A DNA stretch of 64,000 nucleotides. Origin: Prorocentrum cordatum. Its lineage: Eukaryota > Sar > Dinophyceae > Prorocentrales > Prorocentraceae. The notes under the pieces are model-generated. The model had not been told where the DNA came from. It ran no database searches and saw nothing but the letters and a program-made list of their open reading frames with translations. The stretch covers positions 22,350-86,349 of the forward strand of contig CAUYUJ010002735.1 in NCBI GenBank assembly GCA_963575745.1, read 5' to 3'. The translations under genes and the position numbers were made by a program. This document shows, piece by piece, positions 43,805 through 54,400 of the stretch. Each line of letters begins with the position of its first letter. The first letter of the stretch is position 1.

Positions 43805-44380
43805 CTGTGTTGGGATCTCGTGGTACGCCTCTCGGGGGCCTCTGGGAGGCAGTTTTGAAGCCTCTTGGGGACTGTTTGTGGGCCTCTTGGGATCTTTCTG
43901 GGACCTCTTGGGGGCTCCTTGGGGCCTCTGGGGAGCCTCTTGGGGCCTCATGGGGCCCTCTTGGGGCCTCTCGGGGACCGCTCGCGGCGGAAAACTTAAG
44001 TTTTTAATTTTTGGGCGCCCTCTTGGGTCTCTCTTGGGGCCGTCTTGGTGCTCTCTTGAGCCGCCTTGGGCGCCTCTTGGGCGGTCTTGGAGCCCTCCTG
44101 GACCGTGTTGGGGCCTTCTTGGGGGCCTCTTGGGCAGTACTGGGGCGATCTAGGGAGCCTCTTGGGCCGTGTTGGAGCGTGGGGAAGCAGAAAAAGCGAG
44201 AAGGCCAAAAACATAGAAAAAACACACAGGAAAATCAACCATTTCAGCCTCTCGGGGCTCTCTTGGGAGGCCTCTTGGGGGTTTCTTGGGGCGTCTTGGA
44301 GGCCTCTTGGGCAGTCTTGGGCCCATATTGGGCGTCTTGGGCCGATCTTTGGGTGTCTCGGGGCCCTCTTCGGCCGTCGT
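43805..44380 (+). repeat. Family J array (GGCCTCTTGGG units), with an AT-richer spacer
   Basis: Irregular 10-25 bp units around CCTCTTGGGGCC. Interrupted at 44165-44250 by GGGGAAGCAGAAAAAGCGAG..GGAAAATCAACCATTTCAGC. The inverted counterpart, with a homologous spacer, lies at 47915-48470. Confidence 0.85.
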
Positions 44381-44554
44381 GGGGGCTTGTTTTTTCGCGT
44401 CGGACTCGCAGGATAGACCTGCCTGGGGGGTCCAGGAGGACCGGAGATCCACGGAAGCACTCTGCAGGAGCGCCCCAGAGGCTCGGGGAGGCCGAAATTC
44501 GTTTTGGGGTGGGGGCACCGTGTGCCGTTTTTCTGGGGTCCCCGGCCCTGTAAA

Positions 44555-44735
44555 AATATATAAATAAGTGTATATATATAGAGAGAGAGAGAGAGAGAAA
44601 AAAAAAAGAGAGAGACAGACAGAGAAAGAGAAACAGAGAACAACGAAACAAAGAAAGCGATACATAGACATACATATATATATATATATATAGGTATATA
44701 CATATATAAACAAACAAGCGAAACACAACCATTAA
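44555..44735. repeat. TA, GA and AAAC simple repeats
   Basis: TATATATA, GAGAGAGA, AGACAGACAGAGAAAG and a second TATATA run in succession. Confidence 0.9.
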
Positions 44736-45070
44736 ACTTTGACGGTCCGCGCGGACTTCTTGGATCTGCGCTTGACTCCCCTCGGCTGCGCCTCTGGCGC
44801 CGCCCTTTGCGCGCTCCTCGCACCCAGGAGAGGGGGTCCAATGCGGATCTAAGAAATCGACGCGGACTGTCAAAAATTATGTATATGCCGTCTCCCTCCT
44901 TCGGGGAGCAGGCTCGCCGGGAGAGGGCAGGAGGCGGGCCAGCGAGCAAAAGCAGGGAGAGAGACTGACGTCCATCCCACCACTACATACGTCAACACAA
45001 GCTGAACGGATAGAAGCGCACTGCACAAGCGAGACACGCGTACCTGGGCGTGCTGGTGCATCCTGGGTGA
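44736..45070. other. No gene seen; short ~20-bp inverted repeat
   Basis: TTTGACGGTCCGCGCGGACT near 44738 is mirrored by GACGCGGACTGTCAAAAATT near 44858, an imperfect inverted repeat around about 100 bp of unique sequence. Confidence 0.45.
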
Positions 45071-45084
45071 GCACGGAGCACAAA

Positions 45085-45240
45085 GGCGACGCAGGAGGGG
45101 GGGCGGTGGGGGGGGGAGAGGACGAGGGCGGAGGAGGACCGAAGCGGTGGAGGAGGGAGGAAGGAGTAGGAGTGAGGGGGAAGGGGGAGGAGGAGGAGGA
45201 GGAGGAGGAGGAGGAGGAGGAGGAGGAGGGAGGCCCCAGC
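45085..45240. repeat. GGA/GGGGA purine tract
   Basis: G-rich then perfect GGA repeats at 45186-45230. Confidence 0.9.
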
Positions 45241-45479
45241 ATCGGTGCGTCGAGGTGGAGGTTCCAAACACCCCACCAAACCCCCCGAGCGCGGGATGGT
45301 CTGGCGAGGCGGGGGGGGGTCCTCCTCCTCTGTTCCTTTTTCTTATGAACAACTCCTCACTGTCGCACCCCGAGGCCAGAGGGAATGGCAGGCCGGGCCG
45401 AGGCCAGAGGGAATGGCGGGCCGGGCGTTGCGCCTTAGACCTCCTCACCGTTTACGATCCCGAGGCTTACACATGGATC

Positions 45480-45915
45480 CTCACAGTTTCACGGAATCTC
45501 ACAGCTTCACGGATGGAGGGCGGGTCGCTTTCAAACTATGGACCTTGCCTTAGCGCCGCGTACACCCGTCTGAAAAACTCGCAAGCGTTTCGCGGATTGG
45601 GGACAAGTCGGTTTCAGCATGTGGCTCTCGCCTTATCTCCACGCACCTCCGTCTTACCAGTGTGCAAGAGTTTCTCGCCTTACAAACTTGCAAGAGCTTC
45701 GCGGATGGAGGGCGGGCCGTTTTCAAAATGTGGCTCTCGCCTTAGCGCCGCACACAGTCGTCATAACAAGATGCAGAAGCTTCACGGATGGAGGGCGGGT
45801 CATTTTCAAAATGTAGCTCTCGCGCGCCGCGCACAGTCGTCATAACACATGCAATGATTTAACGGATGGAAGGCTGCTCCTTTTCAAAAGGTGGCTCTCG
45901 CCTTAGCGCCGCGCA
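45480..45915 (+). repeat. Family I repeat (~75-85 bp, about 5 copies)
   Basis: Units contain TTCACGGATGGAGGGCGGGT, TTTTCAAAATGTGGCTCTCG and CCTTAGCGCCGCRCACAGTC with variable spacing. Confidence 0.8.
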
Positions 45916-45954
45916 TATTCGTTGAGAGTTGACAACCGGCTCAAGGGTTCTCAC

Positions 45955-46140
45955 GGTAATCGTCCCAGGAATAATGTTCTGGCATGGTGTCGGACTGTCA
46001 GGGCACACCAGTTACGTTGATTCGTGGTGTTGAAGTTCCAAGCATGGTGTTCTGGCCCGGTTCAGGATCGCCAAGACGCAACAATACTGGCGACTCGCAA
46101 CGTTGAAGTCTCATAAATGGTGTTCTGGCACCGTTCCGGA
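45955..46140 (+). repeat. Degenerate ~75-bp repeat (ATGGTGTTCTGGC)
   Basis: ATGGTGTTCTGGCNCSGTTC occurs at 46041 and 46116 with a related copy near 45970. Confidence 0.55.
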
Positions 46141-46269
46141 ATTTCAAACGGTTATTCTCCAACGGGGCACTTCCTGCACTTCCTGCACTGAAAACGAATC
46201 CTTGCAGGGGCCTGTGAGGAGGATCCTGGAGGGAAGGTGTATTGCAAAGTCTCTGATGGGCCTTGGGTT

Positions 46270-46420
46270 CGCACTGGCCTCCTCCTCCTCTTCCTTCTCC
46301 TCCTCCTCCTCCCTCTCTTTTATGGCCACCTCCTCCCTCCACCGTCCCTGTTCCCCATCCCCTCCTCCGCATTTGGTTTCCGCCCCTTCTCCCCCCCTTC
46401 CTCCACTCTGCCAGGGCGCG
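46270..46420. repeat. CTCCTC pyrimidine-rich tract
   Basis: Low-complexity pyrimidine tract. Confidence 0.75.
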
Positions 46421-47240
46421 GCCGCCTGGGCCGCCGCAGCCACGGGTGCCGCAGGCACTGCCCCGCAGTGGGGCGGTCCTCGGGCCTCGCGCGGGGGAGG
46501 GGGGGGCGCCCTGGGCGACCACAAGAACGACGGCGGCCGCCTTCCTCTCTCGTCTCCGCCCTCGTGCCGCACCCAGACTGACGAGAAAACTAGACCAGTT
46601 GGTACTTGTCCTGGTGCCCTTGGTCTTGACCTTGATCTCCCAATTGAGTTTCACTCTCTTGGTCTACCGATCGTCCCTCCCTCTCTTGGCCTCCCCCGCC
46701 TCGCCCTGGCCGTCGCAGTCCCGGGCGACGACGGCGGCGGCCGCTTTGGCGCTCCTCCTTCCTCCGCCCTCCTCCTGCCTCCTGCCTCGCCCTCCCACTC
46801 GAAAGTCCTTTTTTCAATTGTCCGCCCGCAATGGATGTCACACCGTTGCTCAAACGTGTGGGCTAAATTGTTAGCGCCAACCTGGAATGGGTGCGGAAAA
46901 AAGGTACGATGCCGAACAACAAACGCTGTCCCAAATCCCAAACCGACAGCGACCGCTGTTGGGCAGGCGGCCTTCTGACTCAACTGTACAACGTGCGACG
47001 GCGACAGCGAGTCCGGTTCAGAATGAACCAGACTTGCTGTCGGTCTTTGTACCCGTGTTTTCCTGAAGTACCTATTTCGATCGTCTCGATCAGACATGTG
47101 GGCTAAGTTGTTACAACCAGTCAAGCACATCCCGTCAGACAAAGACTATGACCCCTGGGCACCAGTTCAGAACAGGCGGAGCCTCACGCACCTCATAAGC
47201 GCAAGGGCCCGCCACCGCTATGGCTGTACGATCCGACAGT
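46421..47240. other. No gene seen; GC-rich unique sequence
   Basis: Open frames exist on both strands because of high GC, but none has convincing composition or borders. Confidence 0.4.
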
Positions 47241-47249
47241 CTGGTAGCA

Positions 47250-47465
47250 TTCTCCTCCTCTCCCCCCGCCTCCTCCTCCTCGCTCAGATTCCTCTCTTCC
47301 CTCCTCATCCTCCCCCTCCTTCTCGTCCTTCCCTTCTTATTATCATTCTTCCTCCTCCTCCTCATCCTCCTCCTCCTCCTCGTCCTCGTCCTCGTCCTCG
47401 TCCTCCTCCTTCTCCTCCTCCGCCTTCCTCCCCCTCACCCTCCTGCCCTCCCTCCCCGCCCACCT
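47250..47465. repeat. CTCCTC/CGTCCT pyrimidine-rich tract
   Basis: Pyrimidine-rich microsatellite with CCTCGTCCTCGTCCTCGTCC in the middle. Confidence 0.85.
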
Positions 47466-47599
47466 GGACTCCTGATCCGTGGACCACAAGGTTAAGAGCG
47501 CCCTTCTGGCCTGGCCAGGACGCCACTCCCGGGCCCAGGACCTGGCACGGTCGGGGCCGGCGTGCAGGTGGGCGGCGAGCGTCTCTGAACCGGCCCAGC

Positions 47600-47795
47600 A
47601 CGCAAGGGGCCCAGACCCCCTCGCGTCGCGAAAAAATCACGACGGGAGGTTTTTGACTATTTTCGCCCTCTGGAGGTCCTCGCCGGGCCTCGGGACCGTC
47701 AAAAAACGACTCGGAATGCAAAACCGGTCCCTGCGAAAGGGTCCAGACCTCTGGGGGTCGACGTTGCGAACAAATCACGACGTCGGGAGTCGGGG
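47600..47795 (+). repeat. Family K solo copy, diverged
   Basis: GTCGCGAAAAAATCACGACG, CTCGCCGGGCCTCGGGACCG, TCAAAAAACGACTCGG and AAAACCGGTCC match in order the left arm of the foldback element at 50532-51051, with many substitutions. Confidence 0.75.
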
Positions 47796-47914
47796 GGCCA
47801 GGGCCGCGAACGGCAGAGGCAGATCATCGGCAGCGCGCCCAGGGGTCAAGCCTTCTCAGAAGGCGGTGGGGCTTCTCAGGCGCCCTCTGGCATGCCGAGA
47901 GGCACTCCGTGCTC

Positions 47915-48475
47915 TCGGGGAAGGCGTACGTAGAAAACTTCTCGCAAGACCCCGGTGGTTCCGAACCTTCTGAGGAGGCCCGCCAAGAGGCCCCCAAGAA
48001 AGCCCAGGAGACTTTTAAGACGTCCAAGATGGCCTCCAAGACGGCACTGGAGCATTCCAAGAGGACCCCAAGTCGGCCACCCAAACGGCTTCCGACGGCG
48101 TCGGACGGGCCAGGAGCCCACCAAAAACGGCCGAAGATGGCCCTAAGATGGCCCAAGATGGCCCAAGAGGCTTCCAAGAGGGCCTCCAGGAAGGGCCGAA
48201 AAGGCTAAAATCATTGATTTCCCAAGAGTTTTTGAAGGATTGTGGCATTTGCTTTTCTTCTGCCTTCCGACGGCCCGAGACAGCCTAAGTGCCCCCAAAG
48301 ATCGCACAAGAGGCCCAAGACGGCCCCAAGAGGCCCCCAAGACAGCCCAAGAGGCCTCCAAGACGCTTCAGATGGCATCCAAGACGGCCCAAGAGCCCTC
48401 CAAGGCGTCCTCCAAGAAGGCCCGAAAGAGTCAAAATGGCTTCCAGACGGCCAAGATGACCTTCAAGATACCCAC
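47915..48475 (-). repeat. Family J array, inverted copy
   Basis: CCAAGACGGCCCAAGAGGCC units are the reverse complement of the 43.8-44.4 kb array. A spacer at 48195-48290 (CTAAAATCATTGATTTCCCA and CTTTTCTTCTGCCTTCC) is the reverse complement of that array's spacer. Confidence 0.8.
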
Positions 48476-50100
48476 GTGTTTCCCGAAGGCTTTCCAAACC
48501 GATTCGGGGAACACATGGTCCGATAGCTTGGCAGGTCTGGCCTCAACGTTCGGCCACATAGGCGCTTCCAAAAAGGCAGGGGGCGGCGATGATTCGCCGT
48601 AGGCGTCTTCGATAACGCCAACGTCTCGATAAGCGCTGATGATTCCTATCCGCCCCCGTATGATATTCCCAGATGCGCCAAGGCTGCGCCGAGACGCACC
48701 GACGCGACTCCTGTAAACATATATATATATATACACATCCCAGTCTGATAGAGACGGGGCTGGCGGCAAGGGGCGAAGCCCTTACGTATAATGCAGATGT
48801 TTAAACTCAAGGGAATGAAGAAGCGGCAACTGATTAGGCTGGCACAAGTAGTACTGGCTGGCCTCCTCAGTGCTACAAATAAAGATACGTTGGGACAAAT
48901 AAAGCAACACTTGTGAGATGGTATGTTCGACGCTCGTAGCAATAATGAGGCTACAACCTAAGGCTTTATCGGTTCGCCCCTAGCCTCCTTGGTGATGGGA
49001 CCCGCGTGTTTGTTGCAACCTGTTTGTTCGGATTCAGCGCGAACCCTGTTGCGGGTGATAAAAGAGAAAGAGTAAAGCAGAAAACTGGTAAGAAGGTAGA
49101 GGAGTAGACGCGGGTGGACATCAGCAGCAGGAGAAGGAACGGACACCGTAAAGAGGACGCGACGTGCAAACGCCTGTAAGTTGAGGCGGGAGGAGTTTGG
49201 GGCAGCGCAGTCCATGTGGACATTGACGCTCTGGGAGTATCCGTTGCAGACGATGCGAGGTCATAGACAGAGGAAAGCGAACTGTGCACACACACCGATT
49301 CTGGCCAGGACCATCCTGAGCCCAGGATCGGTGCATACGCCCTCTTACCTTGGCCAGGAAGGTATATGCACCGATCCTGGGTCAAGGATGGGCGTTGTCA
49401 GGATCGGTGCATGTGCATAGTTCTCTTCGCCCGAATAGACTAGCCCGAGCATGGTCCTTCTGCACTGTGCGTCGGAAGGCTTGGCTTCGGTGCAGGTGGC
49501 GCTTCGTGCTCGGCCGTCCGAGACTTGGGTCTGGACACGGGTGGAGCCTTGAGCGCTGTAGTGATCCCGTCGCGGTGTTGAGTATCCCGGAGTCGTGAGC
49601 TGCATCTGTCCACCTCTTCAAAATTTTGTGGATCGCGTCGCTGGTGGTCGCGAACTGCGTCCCGGCAGTATAGTAGCCGATTGTCATCGGTGTCGTCAAC
49701 GTGCTGTGTGTCAAACCATCCGTTGCATGCTGGCACCTGTGTGGAGCCTGTTTGACCGTCAGGCATGACAGGTGGAACTTTCGGGCGAAGTAGCTGTGTG
49801 CGGTGTGCGTTTATATGATGGAAAGTCGATGAGCCACCTTTGTGCAGGCGCAGCTTTTGGTGGTGGGATATCTCTGTTATCCTCAACTGCGGTGGTGGTG
49901 GGTGTATTGGGCTGCGGATGGGCCATGTTGTCAGTACTGGCCTGTGTTGTTGGAGTCGATGTGCTGGCTGGGTGCTGGTTGGTCGTAGGTATGTCCACTG
50001 GTTGGGTCCTCCTCCTCCTCCTCGTTCTTCTCCTGGCTTTTCTTCTTATTCTTCTTATTTCGAAGTATGATCCTCCTAATGTCAGTCTCCCTCCTCATGC
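48476..50100. other. No gene seen; unique sequence
   Basis: Includes a short TA run at 48721-48733 and a hairpin at 49321-49382. No exon could be supported on either strand. Confidence 0.4.
49321..49382. repeat. Hairpin with ~20-bp stems
   Basis: CCCAGGATCGGTGCATAC at 49322 pairs with GTATATGCACCGATCCTGGG ending at 49381. A third partial copy, CAGGATCGGTGCAT, follows at about 49400. Confidence 0.8.
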
Positions 50101-50107
50101 CCATGAC

Positions 50108-50310
50108 CTCCTCCTCCTCCTCCTCCTCCTCCTCCTCCTCCTCCTCCTCTCCTCCGCCCGCAAGGCATGATTATCCTCCCCTCCTCCTCCTCCTCCTCCT
50201 CCTCCTCCTCCTCCTCCTCCTCCTCCTCTCCTCCTCCTCCCCTCCTCCCCCCCCTCCTCCCCCCCCCCTCCCCTCCCCCCCCTCCTCCCCCTCCTCCCCC
50301 CCCCCTACCC
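50108..50310. repeat. (CTC)n/CCCTCC pyrimidine tract
   Basis: Two perfect CTC stretches (50110-50150 and 50178-50230) then C-rich sequence. Confidence 0.9.
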
Positions 50311-50531
50311 GTGCCCCTCCTCCTCGTGCTCCTCCACCCGCCCCGCGGCGGCGCGCCCCCCGCCGCTGCCGCGCGCGCGGCGTGCCGGCTGCGCTCTCCG
50401 GCGCCCCCGCCTCCTCTCGTCTGCCGTCCGCCCTGGCGCGCGGCGGCCCCGCGCCGCCCCCCGCTCGGCGGGCAGAGTGGCAGCCAGACGAGGCCCCCTC
50501 GGCGCCCGCCCGGGGTCGCCTGCACGCCAGA

Positions 50532-51051
50532 CCCAGACGTCGGGCGTCTCGAAAAAATCGAGACGGAGGTTTTCGTAGTCTTCGGCCTCTCGGGGCCCTC
50601 GCCGGGCCTCGGGACCGTTAAAAAACGGCTCGGGATGAAAAACCGGTCCCGGGGAAGTGGTCGGGAGGTCGGGGGCCCGAGTTTTGAAAAAATCGAGACG
50701 TCGGATGTCTGGGGAGTGACCCTGGGCAAGAGTGACCTCTGGTGCGCGGCTCTTTGGGGGGCCGCGGGGGGGGACCCAAAACGAGCGCGCGAGGCGCAAC
50801 GGTCGCATCGCAATCGGTGATCGGGGGACCCCATTGGACTCGCACCAAAGGTTACTCCGGCGAACCCAGACATCCGACGTCTCGATTTTTTCGAAACTCG
50901 GGCCCCCGACCTCCCGACCACTTCCCCGGGACCGGTTTTTCATCCCGAGTCGTTTTTTAACGGTCCCGAAGCCCGGCGAGGGCCCCGAGAGGCCGAAAAC
51001 TAATTATGAGAAACCTCCGTCTCGATTTTTTCGAGACGCCCGACGTCTGGG
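50532..51051. repeat. Family K foldback element (183/187-bp inverted arms, 150-bp loop)
   Basis: The left arm 50532-50714 and right arm 50865-51051 are near-perfect reverse complements, beginning CCCAGACGTCGGGCGTCTCG and ending GACGTCGGATGTCTGGG on the left. Each arm also contains its own short palindrome, CTCGAAAAAATCGAG. The 150-bp loop is GC-rich and has no reading frame of interest. This could be a foldback or MITE-like mobile element, or a recent inverted duplication of one family K copy. Confidence 0.9.
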
Positions 51052-51198
51052 AAAGGTCACTCTTACGTGTAGTCGACTGGGGCGCTCCCGCCGCGCCGCG
51101 GCGATCGCGGGGGCCCCGGCGCGCGCGGCCGCCCGCTCGGGCGCGAGCAGCGCAAAAATGCAGGGAGACGGGGCGGGCGCCCCTCCAGCCAACCACCC

Positions 51199-51262
51199 TG
51201 GGGAGGAGGAGGAGGAGGAGGAGGAGGAGGAGGAGGAGGAGGAGGAGGAGGAGGAGGAGGAG
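51199..51262. repeat. (GGA)n tract at the 3' boundary of the LINE
   Basis: Preceded by AGCCAACCACCCTGGGGAGG, a word also found in reverse complement at 59427-59450 next to another such tract. Confidence 0.9.
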
Positions 51263-51418
51263 ATGATGGGGCGACTCCCAGGAGGACAGTCCTCTGAGAG
51301 AGGGTCCAGCCCGCAAAACTTGTTGGGCGGGTGCCCCATCAGGGGGAGATTTTGTGAGGCCGAGCGTGGTGACAAAGCCACGCACGGCGCTCGCGACAGG
51401 TGTACCCGCTGCGAAACC

Positions 51419-54400
51419 TCAAACCTGGCGACTATTCTCGCGGGCTCGAACTCGCTTCATCAAGCGAGCCGTTCGAGCTTCATACGAGATGGCACTGTCG
51501 ACCGAGTACTCAACAACTGAAGTCGTCGCTCTGACATCCCTCGCACTAGCCACTGTGAGGCCGACACGTGGGGCAGGAATCGCTCGGTCGATCAATGCAC
51601 GAATTCGGGGATTCGGGACAAGCCCTCTCCGAAAACGCGACAAAATCATTTTACCAGTGCAGGTGGAGGGGGCACAGGGCTTGCTCAACTTAATGGCCTT
51701 TTCCTGGCTCCAACCTCCACACTTCAGACACAACAGGGATCCCCGTCGAGCCTCAGTGCTCTCTTCCTCGGCACGGCACCGCACAGCACGCAACGGAGCA
51801 AGACGAGAGCCACTGACGGCGACGAGCTGATGTCCCATCGAGTCAACCGTGAGAGGCTTCAAAAACGACGGGGTCCCAATACAACCATTCAACGGCAAGT
51901 TACGACACGATGGCGCAACTTTGAAACAGACTTCGCACTGCCAGCCGAGCTCCCCCAGACCCCAAGCGTGCCACCCCTCCCCCCGAGAGTTCCTCTGTCG
52001 GCGCAGTGCTGTGGTTCTCCGCCACCGCTGCGGCCTCTCCTCGAGAAAGCACGGGAGGACGGCAGCAGCCAACGCCACAAAATCGGCAGCCCGACTCCTC
52101 GCGAGATCAAGCTTGGCCAAAAACTCTGGCGATGGAGCAGGGTGTAAACTGGCGGCAAGTTTAGCATGGTGATCGGCAAAACGGTTCGCTTCGGCCCAGT
52201 GGCGCTCCTCGCCCGACAGACTGTCAATCTGCTCCTGGGACCGATGAGCCCTGGCGTGCCGAACCGAGATGAAGTGGTGGCCTTCCAGGCCACGACCGAA
52301 CTTCATAATGCCAGCTGCCTGGTTGGACGCGCGCAGCTGAGATTGAACAGGCTGCTGGGATCGCCGAATCGCAGGGTGTAATACAGTCGCTGCCAGCCAG
52401 GGTCTCGCGGTCGGCGATCTGGCCAATCAAACAAAGCGCAACACGTTCGGCGATGCTCGGCGTTTGCGGGAGGTTGCCAGCAACAGGGCCTCGAATTACT
52501 GCCACGGGTACATTAGACCCAGGAGACAGCACTGCAATTGCCCACGACGCGCGCTCAAGCTCCACTAAGCCTGGCCGTGTGCAGGAGCCGTCGGGGGCTA
52601 CGTCCAATCGAGGGCCCTGAACGAGAGACGCCACCCCCTCAACCTCAACCGCCAACTCCTCCCCCTCATGGCCCTCGAGGACCACTTTATCCGAGCAGAA
52701 AGGGGGAGGAATCTCCCCCTCGTCATACAGGAAAACTCCTTGCACAAAGATGGGATCGTCAGACTCGATACCTGCACTGATGAATAGCGGGCTGACTTTA
52801 GCCTCAGTGCGGGCGGCGACGACGGCAGGCAGCATGCATTCATACAAACATTGCTTGATTGTCTGTCTCTGGCCGCACGCACAAAGGCCATCGCAAATGT
52901 AGCCAGCAGCCTGGGCGCGGGCCTTGGTCCAGACTCGCGGCATGAGCAGCTCCCAACAAGCAACTTCTGCAGACTAGAGAGCCGTCGAGACCGACCGCCG
53001 ACCGACGACCGAACGAAGTCAAGCGAGGCCCTGTAGCCTGCCGGAACTCCCAGCTGCACGGCCAAAGCCCTCTCGTGCTGACGCTGAATGCCAGCAAACA
53101 TGAGAGTTGAACGCATGCCCGGAGGCGCTCTGCTAACGTCGATTGTCGCACCTCGATGGCCCACCCAGCTTATCGCAGACAAGACTCGCCAGCCCGCACG
53201 CTGCGCAGCTAGCGCAGCTCGAGACAAGGGGCCACGACTAGATGCCCAGTCGGTGACCTGAGAAGGCTTGGCTTCACGCCATAGCCTCAACAAACGAGCA
53301 CGCGCAGCGAGCGGGTGTCTGCAGACCTCCGATTGCCACAACAGTCTGCACCAGTGGATGGCAGGCGCAATGGCGGATGCAGCGGCGCCATCACCGAGCA
53401 AGACAGTCTTGCTCGGAAGGCTCACACCACAATGCAGAGGAAGTTGGCCTCGAGCGACATCACGCCTGCACCTCAGCCACTCCGAGTTGCTGAGCCCGAC
53501 GACCTCACTGCCGTAGGTGGCCTCGGGCAAGGCGCCAGCGCGGATGGCGCGGCCGATAGACTGCGCCCTGTGGCCAGTGATGGCCTTGCCGAAGCGCCTG
53601 ATCTTCCGCGTGCGCCTCAGCATATGCACCTTGCGCTTGGCGCGCTTGGTGAGCACGCCCTGGTCGGCCCTCCTGCTGCCCTCGCTGACGTCGACGCCGA
53701 CATAGACCGCGCTGCGCCTCGCAACAGAGGCAGGTAGGCCGAGCCTGGACACGATGCCCTGCGCAAGGGAGAGGGTGGTGCCGACAATCACTAGCTTGTT
53801 GTTGATGATCGCGTCGAGCTCAGTGACCGTCTCCCTGAAATCCAGCATTGCGTTGACCATCATGGAAGTAGTCGTGCTCACCGTGGTAGACGATACCCGA
53901 ATCGAGTTGTCGTCAATGTAGCTCACAAACTGAATGAACGGCTGCCTGACAAGGAAGCTGTCATACTCCCTCACAAACCATACCTTGATCGAGACATCAC
54001 AAACACACATCTCCAGCAGGGAGGCCGCATTCGGCACACAGGGCCTGCTCCGCATGATGACCAGCTAACCCCAGCACACGTGGCGCACGCCACATGTTGT
54101 GCACCAACTTCAGGAAGGCCGTGGGCGCGATGAAACTGATGTACTTGTCGCGCAGATTGGTCAAAGGAATGCGCTCGTAGAACTTGCTGAAGTCGGCAAC
54201 TGCGAGTGCGCCGTGGTAGGCCTGCTTGCTGTCGGCCTCACCCTCGGTCGCCTGAAGCCACGCACAGTCGACGGAAAACCGCCCACGAGCAGCACCCCAG
54301 CACGGCCTGTCAATCTGCTCCTGCAACTCTCGAAGCACTGGCCGCCGCGTCCGCTGCCAAATCCTGTAGAGCCCAGCGTAGAGTACCACCAACCGATTGC

